Shown one piece after another: positions 1-6,689 of a stretch of 7,959 nucleotides of DNA. Positions within the stretch are counted from its first letter, which is position 1. Each line of letters starts with the position of its first letter. The position numbers were made by a program, and so were the translations under genes. The DNA is from Oscillospiraceae bacterium. GTDB taxonomy: Bacteria > Bacillota > Clostridia > Oscillospirales > Ruminococcaceae. Location of the stretch: assembly GCA_020024235.1 (NCBI GenBank), contig JAHHUA010000077.1:1-7959 (forward strand), read 5' to 3'. Under the pieces are notes generated by a model. That model was not told the DNA's origin. It saw only the letters and a program-made list of their open reading frames with translations, and made no database searches.

Positions 1-1
1 C

Positions 2-364
2 TCCGCACCCACTGCAATTATAAACAATGCAAAAAAACGTTTGGGAAACGACTATAACATTGAAAATGCAAAAGATGTTTTTGATTTAGCTTATACCGGA
101 AACAAAAAAGCTGAGGAAGTTATTGATATTGCTGCTGATAAATTAGGCTATGCTTTTGCAAATCTTTCAGTTATTGTTGACCCTGACATATTTATGATAG
201 GGGGAGGAGTTTCCGCAGCAGGGGATTACCTTATAAACAAAATAAAAAAAGCATATGACAAATACAATCCCTTTTGTAAATCTGACAGCATTAAAATTGT
301 GGTTTCAAAACTTGGAAATGATGCAGGAATTTACGGCTGTGCCAAATTGGTGTCAGATAAGTAA
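2..364 (+). CDS. ROK-family sugar kinase, probably glucokinase (C-terminal part, cut by window start)
   Basis: This is the last 120 codons of a ROK (repressor, ORF, kinase) family protein, most likely an ATP-dependent glucokinase making glucose 6-phosphate in the cytoplasm. The frame is open to the window edge. It begins SAPTAIINNA, which matches the stretch just after the ROK cysteine cluster (CxCGxxGCxE...SA), so the ATP-binding N-terminus, the catalytic Asp and the zinc cysteines lie upstream, outside the window. Visible family marks are the DPDIFMIGGGVSAAGDYL segment and the terminal LGNDAGIYGCA motif, typical of ROK glucokinases. The TTG at 41 is an internal Leu codon and not a start: homologous sequence continues upstream and no ribosome binding site precedes it. 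The gene ends at TAA 362-364, directly before a strong terminator. Substrate specificity (glucose versus another hexose) cannot be decided from this part. Family assignment is firm; the glucokinase label is likely. Confidence 0.88.
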   Translation, partial: SAPTAIINNAKKRLGNDYNIENAKDVFDLAYTGNKKAEEVIDIAADKLGYAFANLSVIVDPDIFMIGGGVSAAGDYLINKIKKAYDKYNPFCKSDSIKIVVSKLGNDAGIYGCAKLVSDK

Positions 365-370
365 AATTTT

Positions 371-411
371 AGACCTTTGACTTATGTTAATATTAAGTCA
401 AAGGTCTTTTT
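371..411 (+). terminator. Intrinsic terminator of the ROK kinase gene
   Basis: A perfect 14-bp inverted repeat (371-384 with 394-407) encloses a 9-base loop and is followed by a short T run (407-411). It starts 7 bases after the kinase stop codon. The GNAT gene converges from the right and ends at 418. In the minus direction the stem is followed only by AAAATTTT, so activity as a bidirectional terminator is possible but weaker. Confidence 0.9.
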
Positions 412-417
412 ATAGGT

Positions 418-1029
418 TTATGCACCATTATTTAAAACTTGTCTTTTTTCTTTATTTTCCAAAACATTTATATTCATAACAATATCATCAAATTTTTCGG
501 TACATAAATATTTAAAACCTAACTTTTTCTGAATTTGTTGGGAGGCTATATTAAAAGATTCATATTCACAATCTATATAATCAAGTTTTCTGTCTTTAAA
601 AAGAAAACATATGATTTCTGTAAGTGCCTCAAACATATAACCTTTTCTTTGTTCATTTTTTGACAAAGCAAAAGACAGAGAAGCTCCGTTTTTATTTTTA
701 TATATCGGATTTTCCTCTACTTTTTCATAAGGTGGATGAATTGCAATATGTCCCATTACTTTTCCTGTTTTTTTATTTTGAACAGCTATAAAGTCACGGT
801 TTTTAATAAGCCAACTGAAATTTTCATATGCAAAATCTCTGTTTTTAATGTATTGAACACCTAGCATTTTTTGAAGATCATCATCCATAATGTATTCATA
901 ATAATCTTCAAAATCATCTAGAGCAAACAGTCGCAGAATTAAACAATCTGTTTCAATAAACAAAGATATTTTGCTTGGATATTTATGTTTTTTTATTAAA
1001 TCCATAATTTTTGATATAACTTTTTTCAT
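418..1029 (-). CDS. GNAT-family N-acetyltransferase (RimJ/RimL-like)
   Basis: A 203-residue protein of the GNAT fold, RimJ/RimL-type (Acetyltransf_3 style), which transfers acetyl from acetyl-CoA to an amine; the substrate is unknown. After a basic leader (residues 1-20) the family opening is seen at about 25-40 (IETDCLILRLFALDDF). The central strand VMGHIAIH (about 91-98) follows, then the acetyl-CoA pyrophosphate-binding loop QRKGYM at 127-132, then the IASQQIQKKLGF helix and strand at 161-172, all in the usual order. This places it near the ribosomal-protein/small-molecule acetyltransferases, but such proteins are often misnamed as RimJ, so no symbol is given. The ATG at 1029 is supported by GGAAGTG (1035-1041) five bases upstream. 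The sequence before residue 20 is longer than in many relatives, which often begin near the ETDCLILR strand. I see no convincing promoter in the 74-base gap upstream, so it may be read partly from the operon to its right despite the hairpin there. Confidence 0.82.
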   Translation of the reverse strand: MKKVISKIMDLIKKHKYPSKISLFIETDCLILRLFALDDFEDYYEYIMDDDLQKMLGVQYIKNRDFAYENFSWLIKNRDFIAVQNKKTGKVMGHIAIHPPYEKVEENPIYKNKNGASLSFALSKNEQRKGYMFEALTEIICFLFKDRKLDYIDCEYESFNIASQQIQKKLGFKYLCTEKFDDIVMNINVLENKEKRQVLNNGA

Positions 1030-1051
1030 TTTGTCACTTCCAAATATAATA

Positions 1052-1084
1052 CAGAAAATTGCCCAAGTTTAATTTACTTGGGCA
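1052..1084 (-). terminator. Intrinsic terminator after the FAD-protein gene
   Basis: A 9-bp perfect stem (1076-1084 with 1060-1068 on the minus strand; core GCCCAAGT/ACTTGGGC) has a 7-base loop and is followed on the minus strand by ATTTTCTGT. It lies 20 bases beyond the stop codon of the FAD gene at 1104 and before the GNAT gene, so it should end the three-gene unit. The U tract is short and some read-through is plausible. Confidence 0.75.
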
Positions 1085-1103
1085 TTGTGTAATCTTATAA
1101 TAT

Positions 1104-2489
1104 TTATTTTGTAAGAATATCAGCAACAAAAAGACCGTTTGCAGCTGCCTGAGAGAGGGAACGAGTGAAACCTGCTCCGTCGCCCACTGCATAAATACCT
1201 TTGCAGCCATCTATTTCAAAATTGTGAGATGCAGGACGAGCTGAATAATATTTACATTCAATACCATAAAGCAATGTATCACAGTTAGCTGTGCCTGGTG
1301 AAACCTTATCCAATGCATAAAGAGTTTCAATAATATTGTCAAGTTGTCTTTTAGGTAAACAAAGTGATAAATCTCCGGGAACTGCTGACAGGGTAGGACG
1401 GGTTGTGGATTCCTGAAGTCTTTTTTCATTGGTTCTGCGTCCGCTTATCAAATCACCAAATCTTTGAACAATTACACTGCCACCACTTATAAGATTAGCA
1501 AGTCCTGCTACATATCTTGCATATTCTATAGGGGATTTAAAAGGTTCTGTAAATTTAATTGTGGAAAGCAAAGCAAAGTTAGAGTTCTTAGTCTTTCTGG
1601 ATAAATCACGATAGGAATGACCATTTACTGTCAAAATTCCATCTGTATTTTCAGTTACAACATTTCCTCTTTCATTAAAGCAGAACATTCTGGTAGTATC
1701 CCCATATTGTTTGGAGCGATACCAAATTTTAGGTTCATAAATCTTTTGGGAGAAATCTTCCCAAACCATGGAAGGTAGCTCAACTCTGACACCCACATCA
1801 ACCTGATTATTCATAAGTGAAATTTGATTTTCTTGGCACCATTTTGAGAAGAATCGGCTGCCCACTCTACCCACTGCAAAAATAATTTTGTCAGCTTTGG
1901 TATTGTATGTGTCTTTGCCATTTACAACAGAAATTTCGTGAGTTTCTTTGTTTACATCTGTAACTTCTGTATCTGTAAAAATATCACATTTTCCTTCCAA
2001 AGATTGAATGAGTTTAAGCATTGTATCATAATTTGAATCAGTTCCCAAATGTTTGAGCTGGGCCTGATTCATATGCAAATCATATTGAAGACAGAGCTTT
2101 TTAAGTTCATTGTTAGGCATAAATCTTTCTGTTGTAGCTCCAAAAGATACCAAAATTTTATCAGCTTGTTCAATATAATCAATTACAACTTCATCTGGTA
2201 AAAATTCTGTAAGCCATCCGCCATATTCAGTGGAAATAACATATTTACCATCTGAAAATGCTCCTGCACCCGCCATGCCCTCCATAATTGCACAAGAAGG
2301 GCATTTAATACATTTGTCAACTTGTTTTTTTACAATAGGGCAGTTTCTTTTTTCCAAAGCATGACCTTTTTCAACTAAGCAGATTTTAAGAGAAGGATTT
2401 TTCTCAGTCAGTCTGTAAGCTGTCATAAGTCCGCCTATACCACCGCCTATTATAAAAATATCATAATTATTCTTTAAATCAATTTTCAT
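1104..2489 (-). CDS. Uncharacterised FAD-dependent dehydrogenase-like protein (COG2509 type)
   Basis: A 461-residue cytoplasmic flavoprotein. The N-terminus carries a Rossmann dinucleotide-binding motif GGGIGG (15-20), with the ribose-binding acidic residue at the end of the second strand (E40). A cysteine set follows at C50, C60, C63 and C66 (Cx9Cx2Cx2C), then the family motif GMAGAGAFSDGK (71-82). A further nucleotide-site strand FAVGRVG is at 204-210. The C-terminal FAD motif GIYAVGDGAGFTRSLSQAA (431-449) closes the fold. This order matches the COG2509 'uncharacterised FAD-dependent dehydrogenase' family; the physiological substrate is unknown. The four cysteines could hold an Fe-S cluster or zinc, which is inference. 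The ATG at 2489 has AGGAG (2496-2500) six bases upstream, which overlaps the TAG stop of the glycosyltransferase gene nine bases before, so translation is probably coupled. It is the last gene of the unit and is followed by a hairpin. Family confident, reaction unknown. Confidence 0.85.
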   Translation of the reverse strand: MKIDLKNNYDIFIIGGGIGGLMTAYRLTEKNPSLKICLVEKGHALEKRNCPIVKKQVDKCIKCPSCAIMEGMAGAGAFSDGKYVISTEYGGWLTEFLPDEVVIDYIEQADKILVSFGATTERFMPNNELKKLCLQYDLHMNQAQLKHLGTDSNYDTMLKLIQSLEGKCDIFTDTEVTDVNKETHEISVVNGKDTYNTKADKIIFAVGRVGSRFFSKWCQENQISLMNNQVDVGVRVELPSMVWEDFSQKIYEPKIWYRSKQYGDTTRMFCFNERGNVVTENTDGILTVNGHSYRDLSRKTKNSNFALLSTIKFTEPFKSPIEYARYVAGLANLISGGSVIVQRFGDLISGRRTNEKRLQESTTRPTLSAVPGDLSLCLPKRQLDNIIETLYALDKVSPGTANCDTLLYGIECKYYSARPASHNFEIDGCKGIYAVGDGAGFTRSLSQAAANGLFVADILTK

Positions 2490-2494
2490 AAAAA

Positions 2495-2501
2495 TCTCCT
2501 A
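2495..2501 (-). promoter_or_regulatory. Shine-Dalgarno site overlapping the GT4 stop codon
   Basis: The minus-strand sequence TAGGAGA contains both the TAG stop (2499-2501) of the glycosyltransferase gene and the AGGAG ribosome binding site of the FAD gene, six bases before its ATG. This fixes the FAD gene start and suggests that terminating ribosomes re-initiate there. Confidence 0.8.
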
Positions 2502-3659
2502 ATGTTTAATTTCTTCATAAACTTCCATCAAATGTTTTGCCAAAGTAACGGCACCGCTGTTTAACACGGATTTTGTTACTGATTCTTTGAGTTTGCTTAG
2601 TTCTTTTTCAGGCATATTTTTTATTTTAAGAAGTTCGTTTGCCATTTCTTCAGGGGAATTAAATACATATCCGTTTTCGCCGTTTACCACCTGATCTTCA
2701 TTAAGTCTGTCCAATCTTTGCAAAACCGGAAGGCCTGTTGCCATTCCTTCCAACATAGAAATTGAATTGGTATCAGAAAGGGAAGCGGTAACATAAACAT
2801 CACATGATGCCAAGTATGGAGGAAGCTCATCATGCTGAACAGCTCCGGTAAATGTTACCATAGAAGATATTCCCAAATTTTGAGCCTGTTCTTCCAATTC
2901 TTTTCTGACAGGACCATCGCCAATAATTATAAGATGTATATTATCACTTTCTTTAATGGATTTACTCCAATAATCCAAAACTACATCCACACTTTTTTCT
3001 CTGCCAAGTCGTCCTACAAAGCAAGCAATCATTTTGCTGTCAGGGATATTATATTTTCTTCTGAAAGCTTTTTTCGCTTCCAAAGTAATATTTTCGGGCA
3101 TAAATGAATCCAGTTCCACAGCATTGGGAATTACATGAACTTCTTTATTTACTCCCACAAGTTTAAAATATTCCTCACATTTTTTTGATGGTCCTGTTAT
3201 AGCGTCAGCATGTTCACCCAAAAGTTTAAAATACTTATGTGCAACTCTTTTGCTTACATCTATAAATTTTTTAGGAACCACATAGTACAAATATTCATCA
3301 TACATGGTGTGCAGTGTGTAAACAAGGGGAATTCTCAAAATTTTTGCTGCTCTGAACCCGGAAATTCCTATTCCGAACTCATTATGTATATGTATTATGT
3401 CAGGTTTGAAATCCTCAATAAGTTTAACTCTTTTTCGGCTTATAGGAGGGGCAACGCTGTAACTGTAAAATCTTTTGAGTTTTGCCGCCGGACAATATAA
3501 AATACCATCTTTTATGTAATGGTGTCTGGTTCCGGCATCAGCAGTTACAATAAGTACTGTATGTCCCAGTTTTTCCAATCCTTCTTTTAAAAGTTTTACA
3601 TGAGTTACAACTCCATTGATATGCGGGAGATAGGTTTCGGTAAATAATGCTATTCTCAT
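2499..3659 (-). CDS. GT4-family glycosyltransferase, diacylglycerol-glucosyltransferase-like
   Basis: A 386-residue GT-B fold glycosyltransferase of family GT4, likely peripheral at the inner face of the membrane. The N-terminal acceptor domain opens ALFTETYLPHINGVVTHV (4-21), the signature of the branch that holds 1,2-diacylglycerol 3-alpha-glucosyltransferases and related lipid or mannosyl transferases; IHIHNEFG (89-96) and TLHTMYDEY (115-123) follow. The C-terminal donor domain has VGRLGREKSVD (215-225, with R217 and K222), the GDGP loop (247-250) and GMATGLPVL (305-313). The retaining-GT motif, usually E-x7-E, reads D296-x7-E304, so the first acidic residue is Asp. Length is normal. The ATG at 3659 is set by AGGTGAT (3664-3670), which overlaps the end of the transporter gene four bases upstream. 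A UDP-sugar donor and glycolipid product are family-based inference; poly- or exopolysaccharide synthesis is an alternative. Confidence 0.85.
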   Translation of the reverse strand: MRIALFTETYLPHINGVVTHVKLLKEGLEKLGHTVLIVTADAGTRHHYIKDGILYCPAAKLKRFYSYSVAPPISRKRVKLIEDFKPDIIHIHNEFGIGISGFRAAKILRIPLVYTLHTMYDEYLYYVVPKKFIDVSKRVAHKYFKLLGEHADAITGPSKKCEEYFKLVGVNKEVHVIPNAVELDSFMPENITLEAKKAFRRKYNIPDSKMIACFVGRLGREKSVDVVLDYWSKSIKESDNIHLIIIGDGPVRKELEEQAQNLGISSMVTFTGAVQHDELPPYLASCDVYVTASLSDTNSISMLEGMATGLPVLQRLDRLNEDQVVNGENGYVFNSPEEMANELLKIKNMPEKELSKLKESVTKSVLNSGAVTLAKHLMEVYEEIKH

Positions 3660-3663
3660 AAAA

Positions 3664-3670
3664 TCACCTC
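3664..3670 (-). promoter_or_regulatory. Shine-Dalgarno site inside the last codons of the CHR transporter gene
   Basis: The final Arg codon and TGA stop of the transporter gene, with the preceding base, read GAGGTGA on the minus strand. Followed by TTTT and the ATG of the glycosyltransferase, this gives AGGTGAT, a good match to the 3' half of the consensus AGGAGGTGATC. The coding end of one gene therefore doubles as the ribosome binding site of the next. Confidence 0.75.
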
Positions 3671-4233
3671 TCGGCTTTGCGAATTTTATCTAAAACAAAA
3701 ACTCTGATTGCTCCGATACAACCGCAAATTAATATTATATAAATTACATTTAATTGGAAAAAAAATGTTGCAAAAAATGCTGCTGCCATAATAAGACAGG
3801 AAATTAAATCCTTAGATTTTACTATTTTAGACCCCAAATTATAAACCACATCTGCAATAACTGCTGCAACCCCCGACTGCATACCCTTTAAAACCGCACT
3901 GACAATAGGATTTGTTTTAAAAGCCTCATAAAAATATGATATAGCAGTGATTATAAAAAGGGGAGGGAGTATAGTTCCTAAAATACTGACTAATGCTCCA
4001 TTAATACCTGCCAATTTATAACCTAAAATAATAGCCGCATTTACAGCCACAGGACCAGGGGAAGATTGTGCAATGGCAGTTAAATTCAACATTTCATCAT
4101 CACTCAACCATTCAAGTTCATCTACAAATTTCTTTTTCATTAAAGATATGATAACATATCCGCCACCAAAGGTGAATGCACTTAATGTAAATGTTTCTTT
4201 AAATAATGTAAGATAAATATTTTTTTCTTTCAT
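3664..4233 (-). CDS. Single-domain CHR (chromate-type) transporter
   Basis: A 189-residue integral membrane protein of the short-chain CHR family (Pfam Chromate_transp), about six hydrophobic segments. Family motifs appear in order: TFGGGY (21-26), LEWLSDDEMLNLTAIAQSSPGPVAVN (about 40-65), GYKLAGINGA (71-80) and the proline-containing LGTILPP segment (85-91). CHR proteins export chromate or sulfate-like oxyanions; many have never been tested, so the substrate here is unproven. Short-chain members are usually encoded as adjacent pairs, each giving half of the transporter, yet no partner lies on either side: yebC and a hairpin are upstream, and the glycosyltransferase starts four bases downstream. 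The start ATG at 4233 has AGGTGGG 12 bases upstream (a long spacing) and a purine run AAGAGA directly before it. No clear promoter lies between the yebC hairpin and this gene, so it may depend on read-through from yebC. Confidence 0.85.
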   Translation of the reverse strand: MKEKNIYLTLFKETFTLSAFTFGGGYVIISLMKKKFVDELEWLSDDEMLNLTAIAQSSPGPVAVNAAIILGYKLAGINGALVSILGTILPPLFIITAISYFYEAFKTNPIVSAVLKGMQSGVAAVIADVVYNLGSKIVKSKDLISCLIMAAAFFATFFFQLNVIYIILICGCIGAIRVFVLDKIRKAER

Positions 4234-4248
4234 TCTCTTATTAAACCC

Positions 4249-4298
4249 ACCTAGAAAACAAACATAAAGGCAGTTACAGTAAACCGTAATTGCCTTTA
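4249..4298 (-). terminator. Probable intrinsic terminator after yebC
   Basis: A 13-bp stem (4286-4298 with 4265-4277) has an 8-base loop and is followed on the minus strand by TGTTTGTTTT. It begins seven bases after the yebC stop. The stem has one internal A.C mismatch on the minus strand (positions 4290/4273) and the T tract is interrupted by G residues, so it may be leaky and let transcription continue into the transporter operon. Confidence 0.7.
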
Positions 4299-4304
4299 TA
4301 AAAA

Positions 4305-5048
4305 CTATTCTTCTTCCTGTTCATCGGGAGCATCCCAGCTGTGCCATACATTTTGAATATCATCATTTTCTTCCAATGATTCCAAAAGTCTTTCCATTTT
4401 TGTTATATGGTCTTCTTCAGTAAGTTGTGTCAAAGTCTGGGGAACTTGTTCTACATCGGCAGAAATAAACTTGTATCCTTTTCCGGAAAGAGCATCTCTG
4501 ACTGATGGCAGATCGTTAGGTGCTGTAATAATTTCAATTACATCATCTTCATACTTAACATCATCAGCTCCGCATTCCATACAGTCTTCCATAATTTGAT
4601 CTTCTGAAATGCCTTCATTTTCAATTACAATAATTCCTTTAGGGTCAAACATAAAAGAAACACATCCGCTTTGACCCAGGTTTCCGCCAAATTTATCAAA
4701 GTAATGTCTTACATCTCCAGCGGTACGGTTTCTGTTATCAGTAAGAGCTTCCACCATTACAGCTACACCATTAGGGCCGTAGCCTTCGTAAACTATGGTT
4801 TCATAGCTGTTCTTATCACCATCACCAACTGCTTTCTTAATAATTCTGTCAATATTTTCATTAGGAACATTGTTAGCTTTTGCTTTAGCAATAAGATCTT
4901 TAAGTTTACTATTGGAAGAAGGATCACTGCCGCCTTCACGAACTGCTACAGAAATTTCTCTACCGATTTTTGTAAAAACCTTAGCTCTTGCGCCATCTGT
5001 TTTTTCTTTTTTACGCTTAATTGTACTCCATTTAGAATGTCCTGACAT
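4305..5048 (-). CDS. yebC: YebC/PmpR (TACO1) family protein
   Basis: A 247-residue cytoplasmic protein, full length for the YebC/TACO1 family. The hallmark N-terminus SGHSKWSTIKRKK (2-14) is present, followed by NVPNENIDRIIKKA (60-73), YEGYGPNG (87-94), the LTDNRNRTA motif (102-110) and GGNLGQSGCVSFMF (111 onward). The protein ends in an acidic tail (DIQNVWHSWD then DEQEEE). Members are annotated as DNA-binding transcription regulators because of PmpR in Pseudomonas, but mitochondrial TACO1 and recent bacterial work point to a ribosome-linked role helping translation of proline-rich stretches; which applies here is not shown by sequence. The ATG at 5048 has GGAGGA (5056-5061) seven bases upstream. 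It has its own promoter at 5102-5130 and a hairpin at its end, so it is probably mostly monocistronic. Product family is certain. Confidence 0.95.
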   Translation of the reverse strand: MSGHSKWSTIKRKKEKTDGARAKVFTKIGREISVAVREGGSDPSSNSKLKDLIAKAKANNVPNENIDRIIKKAVGDGDKNSYETIVYEGYGPNGVAVMVEALTDNRNRTAGDVRHYFDKFGGNLGQSGCVSFMFDPKGIIVIENEGISEDQIMEDCMECGADDVKYEDDVIEIITAPNDLPSVRDALSGKGYKFISADVEQVPQTLTQLTEEDHITKMERLLESLEENDDIQNVWHSWDAPDEQEEE

Positions 5049-5101
5049 CTATAAATCCTCCAAATTGATTATAATTTATAAATTATTGATTTAACTATAA
5101 T

Positions 5102-5130
5102 ATTTTAACATATTAACCGCATTAATTCAA
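5102..5130 (-). promoter_or_regulatory. Sigma-A type promoter of yebC, with extended -10
   Basis: On the minus strand TTGAAT (5125-5130), a 17-base spacer and TAAAAT (5102-5107) match the vegetative consensus at 4/6 and 5/6, and TG stands one base before the -10, giving an extended -10. A transcript would start near 5095, leaving a leader of about 45 bases. It lies in the gap between the MATE stop and yebC. Confidence 0.65.
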
Positions 5131-5151
5131 GGCTATTTATCAAAATAATGA

Positions 5152-6558
5152 TTAAAGCTTAATTTCTGTCCATTTTCCTGTTTCATATCTGATAGTTGAT
5201 AGAATAAGTCTGGAAAGTTGGTCAATTCCAACACCAATCCATGCACCGATAACCCCCATATTTAACGGATAACATAAAATCCATGTGGAAAGTGGTCTTA
5301 AAATAGTTATGGATATAAGGGATGCTATTGCTACATATTTTACATCTCCGGCACCTCTTAAACAGCCGTTTGTAACAACTCCGGTAGTTTGAATAGGAGT
5401 AATAATTGCAGTAATAATCATTATAATTGCACCTGTAGCTATAATGTCAGCCTCATCTGTAAAAAGCATAATAAGCTGTGATCTGAATACAATGAATATT
5501 ACAGATAAACATAAACCTACTGACAATGCAAGCCTTCTGCCTATTTTACCATATAAATAAGCCAAATCCTGTCGTTTAGCTCCCAATGACTGTCCTACCA
5601 AGGAAGATGCAGCCATTCCTAAACCATCTCCAAAACAGAATGAAATACTCAAAATATTCATACATATTTGATATGTTGCCAAAGAAGTGGTTCCAAGGTC
5701 TGCAACCAACTTTGTATTTGTAAAGAAACCTATTCTCATAAACACTTGCTCTACTGCCGCACTGGAGCTTACGGCAAATACGGATTTCAGTGTTTTTTTG
5801 TCAAATTTCCATGAAGCATTTTCAAAGATACTGAGGAATCTTCCTCTTACTGTTATAGACTGGAATGCCATTCCAAAAGCAGTAATATTTCCAAGAACGG
5901 TAGCTATAGCAGCACCTGTAGTTCCTAGTTTTGGGAAAAAGGCTATTCCGTTTATCAAAAAGAAATTAAATATTACATTTATAATATTTGCAAACAAATT
6001 TGATTTCATGGCTATTTTAGTATTTCCGCATCCTCTTTGTGCAGCATTTATGGTAACTGCCAAAGACTGAAATACATTTCCTATCATTATAATGCGGAAA
6101 TATGTTACAGCCATACCGATTATATCCTCTTTAGCGCCTGCAAATGACAGCAGAGGTTCAGCAAATATAAATCCCAATGCACCCATAAACATAGCTATTC
6201 CAAAACAAATTGTAAGAGATTGTTTTAAACAACTGTTTGCACCTTCCTGGTCATCTTCACCACGCCGTCTTGCCACAACAGCAGTAACACCCATATTAAG
6301 GGACATGATAAGTGCCATAACTATCATTTTAGGCTGACCTGTAATACCTACGGCTGCAATGGCAGAAGAACCAAGACTTCCTACCATAATCGTATCAACA
6401 GCCTGAATAAGACTTACCAATACTGATTCAACCACCGATGGCCATGCTATATCAAACATTGTTTTATAGGCCTCGGAAGAGGTGGGGAGTTCACCTAAAA
6501 TTTCTCTGTTTTTTATTAGTTTTTTAGTATCAAAAAAAGATTTTAAAAAGTCAGACAT
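5152..6558 (-). CDS. MATE-family multidrug/cation exporter
   Basis: A 468-residue inner-membrane protein of the MATE family (two MatE repeats, about 12 membrane helices), exporting drugs or metabolites in exchange for Na+ or H+. The first repeat has AVDTIMVG (53-60) and SLGSSAIAAVGITGQP near 61-76, then QRGCGNTK (174-181) and NIINVIFNFFLING (191-204). The second repeat has the matching FFTNTKLVADLGTTSLATYQI and LRGAGDVKY segments, the latter being the counterpart of QRGCGNTK, so both halves are intact. The roughly 30-residue hydrophilic N-terminal leader is rather long. The start ATG at 6558 is set by AGGAGG (6564-6569) five bases upstream. A promoter is seen at 6610-6638. No hairpin follows its stop, so its transcript may run into yebC. 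The substrate cannot be predicted; many Clostridia carry many MATE paralogues. Confidence 0.92.
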   Translation of the reverse strand: MSDFLKSFFDTKKLIKNREILGELPTSSEAYKTMFDIAWPSVVESVLVSLIQAVDTIMVGSLGSSAIAAVGITGQPKMIVMALIMSLNMGVTAVVARRRGEDDQEGANSCLKQSLTICFGIAMFMGALGFIFAEPLLSFAGAKEDIIGMAVTYFRIIMIGNVFQSLAVTINAAQRGCGNTKIAMKSNLFANIINVIFNFFLINGIAFFPKLGTTGAAIATVLGNITAFGMAFQSITVRGRFLSIFENASWKFDKKTLKSVFAVSSSAAVEQVFMRIGFFTNTKLVADLGTTSLATYQICMNILSISFCFGDGLGMAASSLVGQSLGAKRQDLAYLYGKIGRRLALSVGLCLSVIFIVFRSQLIMLFTDEADIIATGAIIMIITAIITPIQTTGVVTNGCLRGAGDVKYVAIASLISITILRPLSTWILCYPLNMGVIGAWIGVGIDQLSRLILSTIRYETGKWTEIKL

Positions 6559-6609
6559 AATTTCCTCCTGTATATTATATAAAAAAATATATTAAAACAT
6601 CTGTTTTAT

Positions 6610-6638
6610 AGTATAACATAAAGTAGCCTTAATTTAAA
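6610..6638 (-). promoter_or_regulatory. Sigma-A type promoter of the MATE gene, with extended -10
   Basis: On the minus strand TTTAAA (6633-6638), a 17-base spacer and TATACT (6610-6615) match consensus at 4/6 and 5/6, with TG one base before the -10. The start point would be near 6603, giving a very A/T-rich leader of about 45 bases that ends in the AGGAGG ribosome binding site. It lies in the 131-base gap shared with the divergent spoIIM-like gene, for which I see no convincing promoter. Confidence 0.65.
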
Positions 6639-6689
6639 TACATAAATTGTTTTTTTGTTGAATATTAATTAAAAGAAAGGATTGATTAT

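Noticed and set aside
41..43. TTG as the start of a 107-residue protein at the left edge
   Set aside because: The frame stays open to base 2 and the upstream residues (SAPTAI...) match ROK kinases, so this is an internal Leu codon of a truncated gene.
1030..1103. Promoter for the GNAT gene (TATTAT near 1046-1051)
   Set aside because: The match is too close to the ribosome binding site and has no -35 at a proper distance; A/T richness makes such matches common.
4671..5045. Open frame of 124 codons on the + strand opposite yebC
   Set aside because: It is antisense to a highly conserved gene, has no ribosome binding site, and the product has a composition expected from reversed yebC codons. 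The same holds for open frames opposite the glycosyltransferase (2832-3107, 3210-3500) and the MATE gene (5687-6070, 6092-6337).
6559..6689. Sigma-E-type sporulation promoter for the spoIIM-like gene
   Set aside because: CATAAATT (6641-6648) and CATAAAGT (6617-6624) resemble a sigma-E -10, but no matching -35 lies 13-15 bases upstream of either, so it is not supported in this A/T-rich gap.
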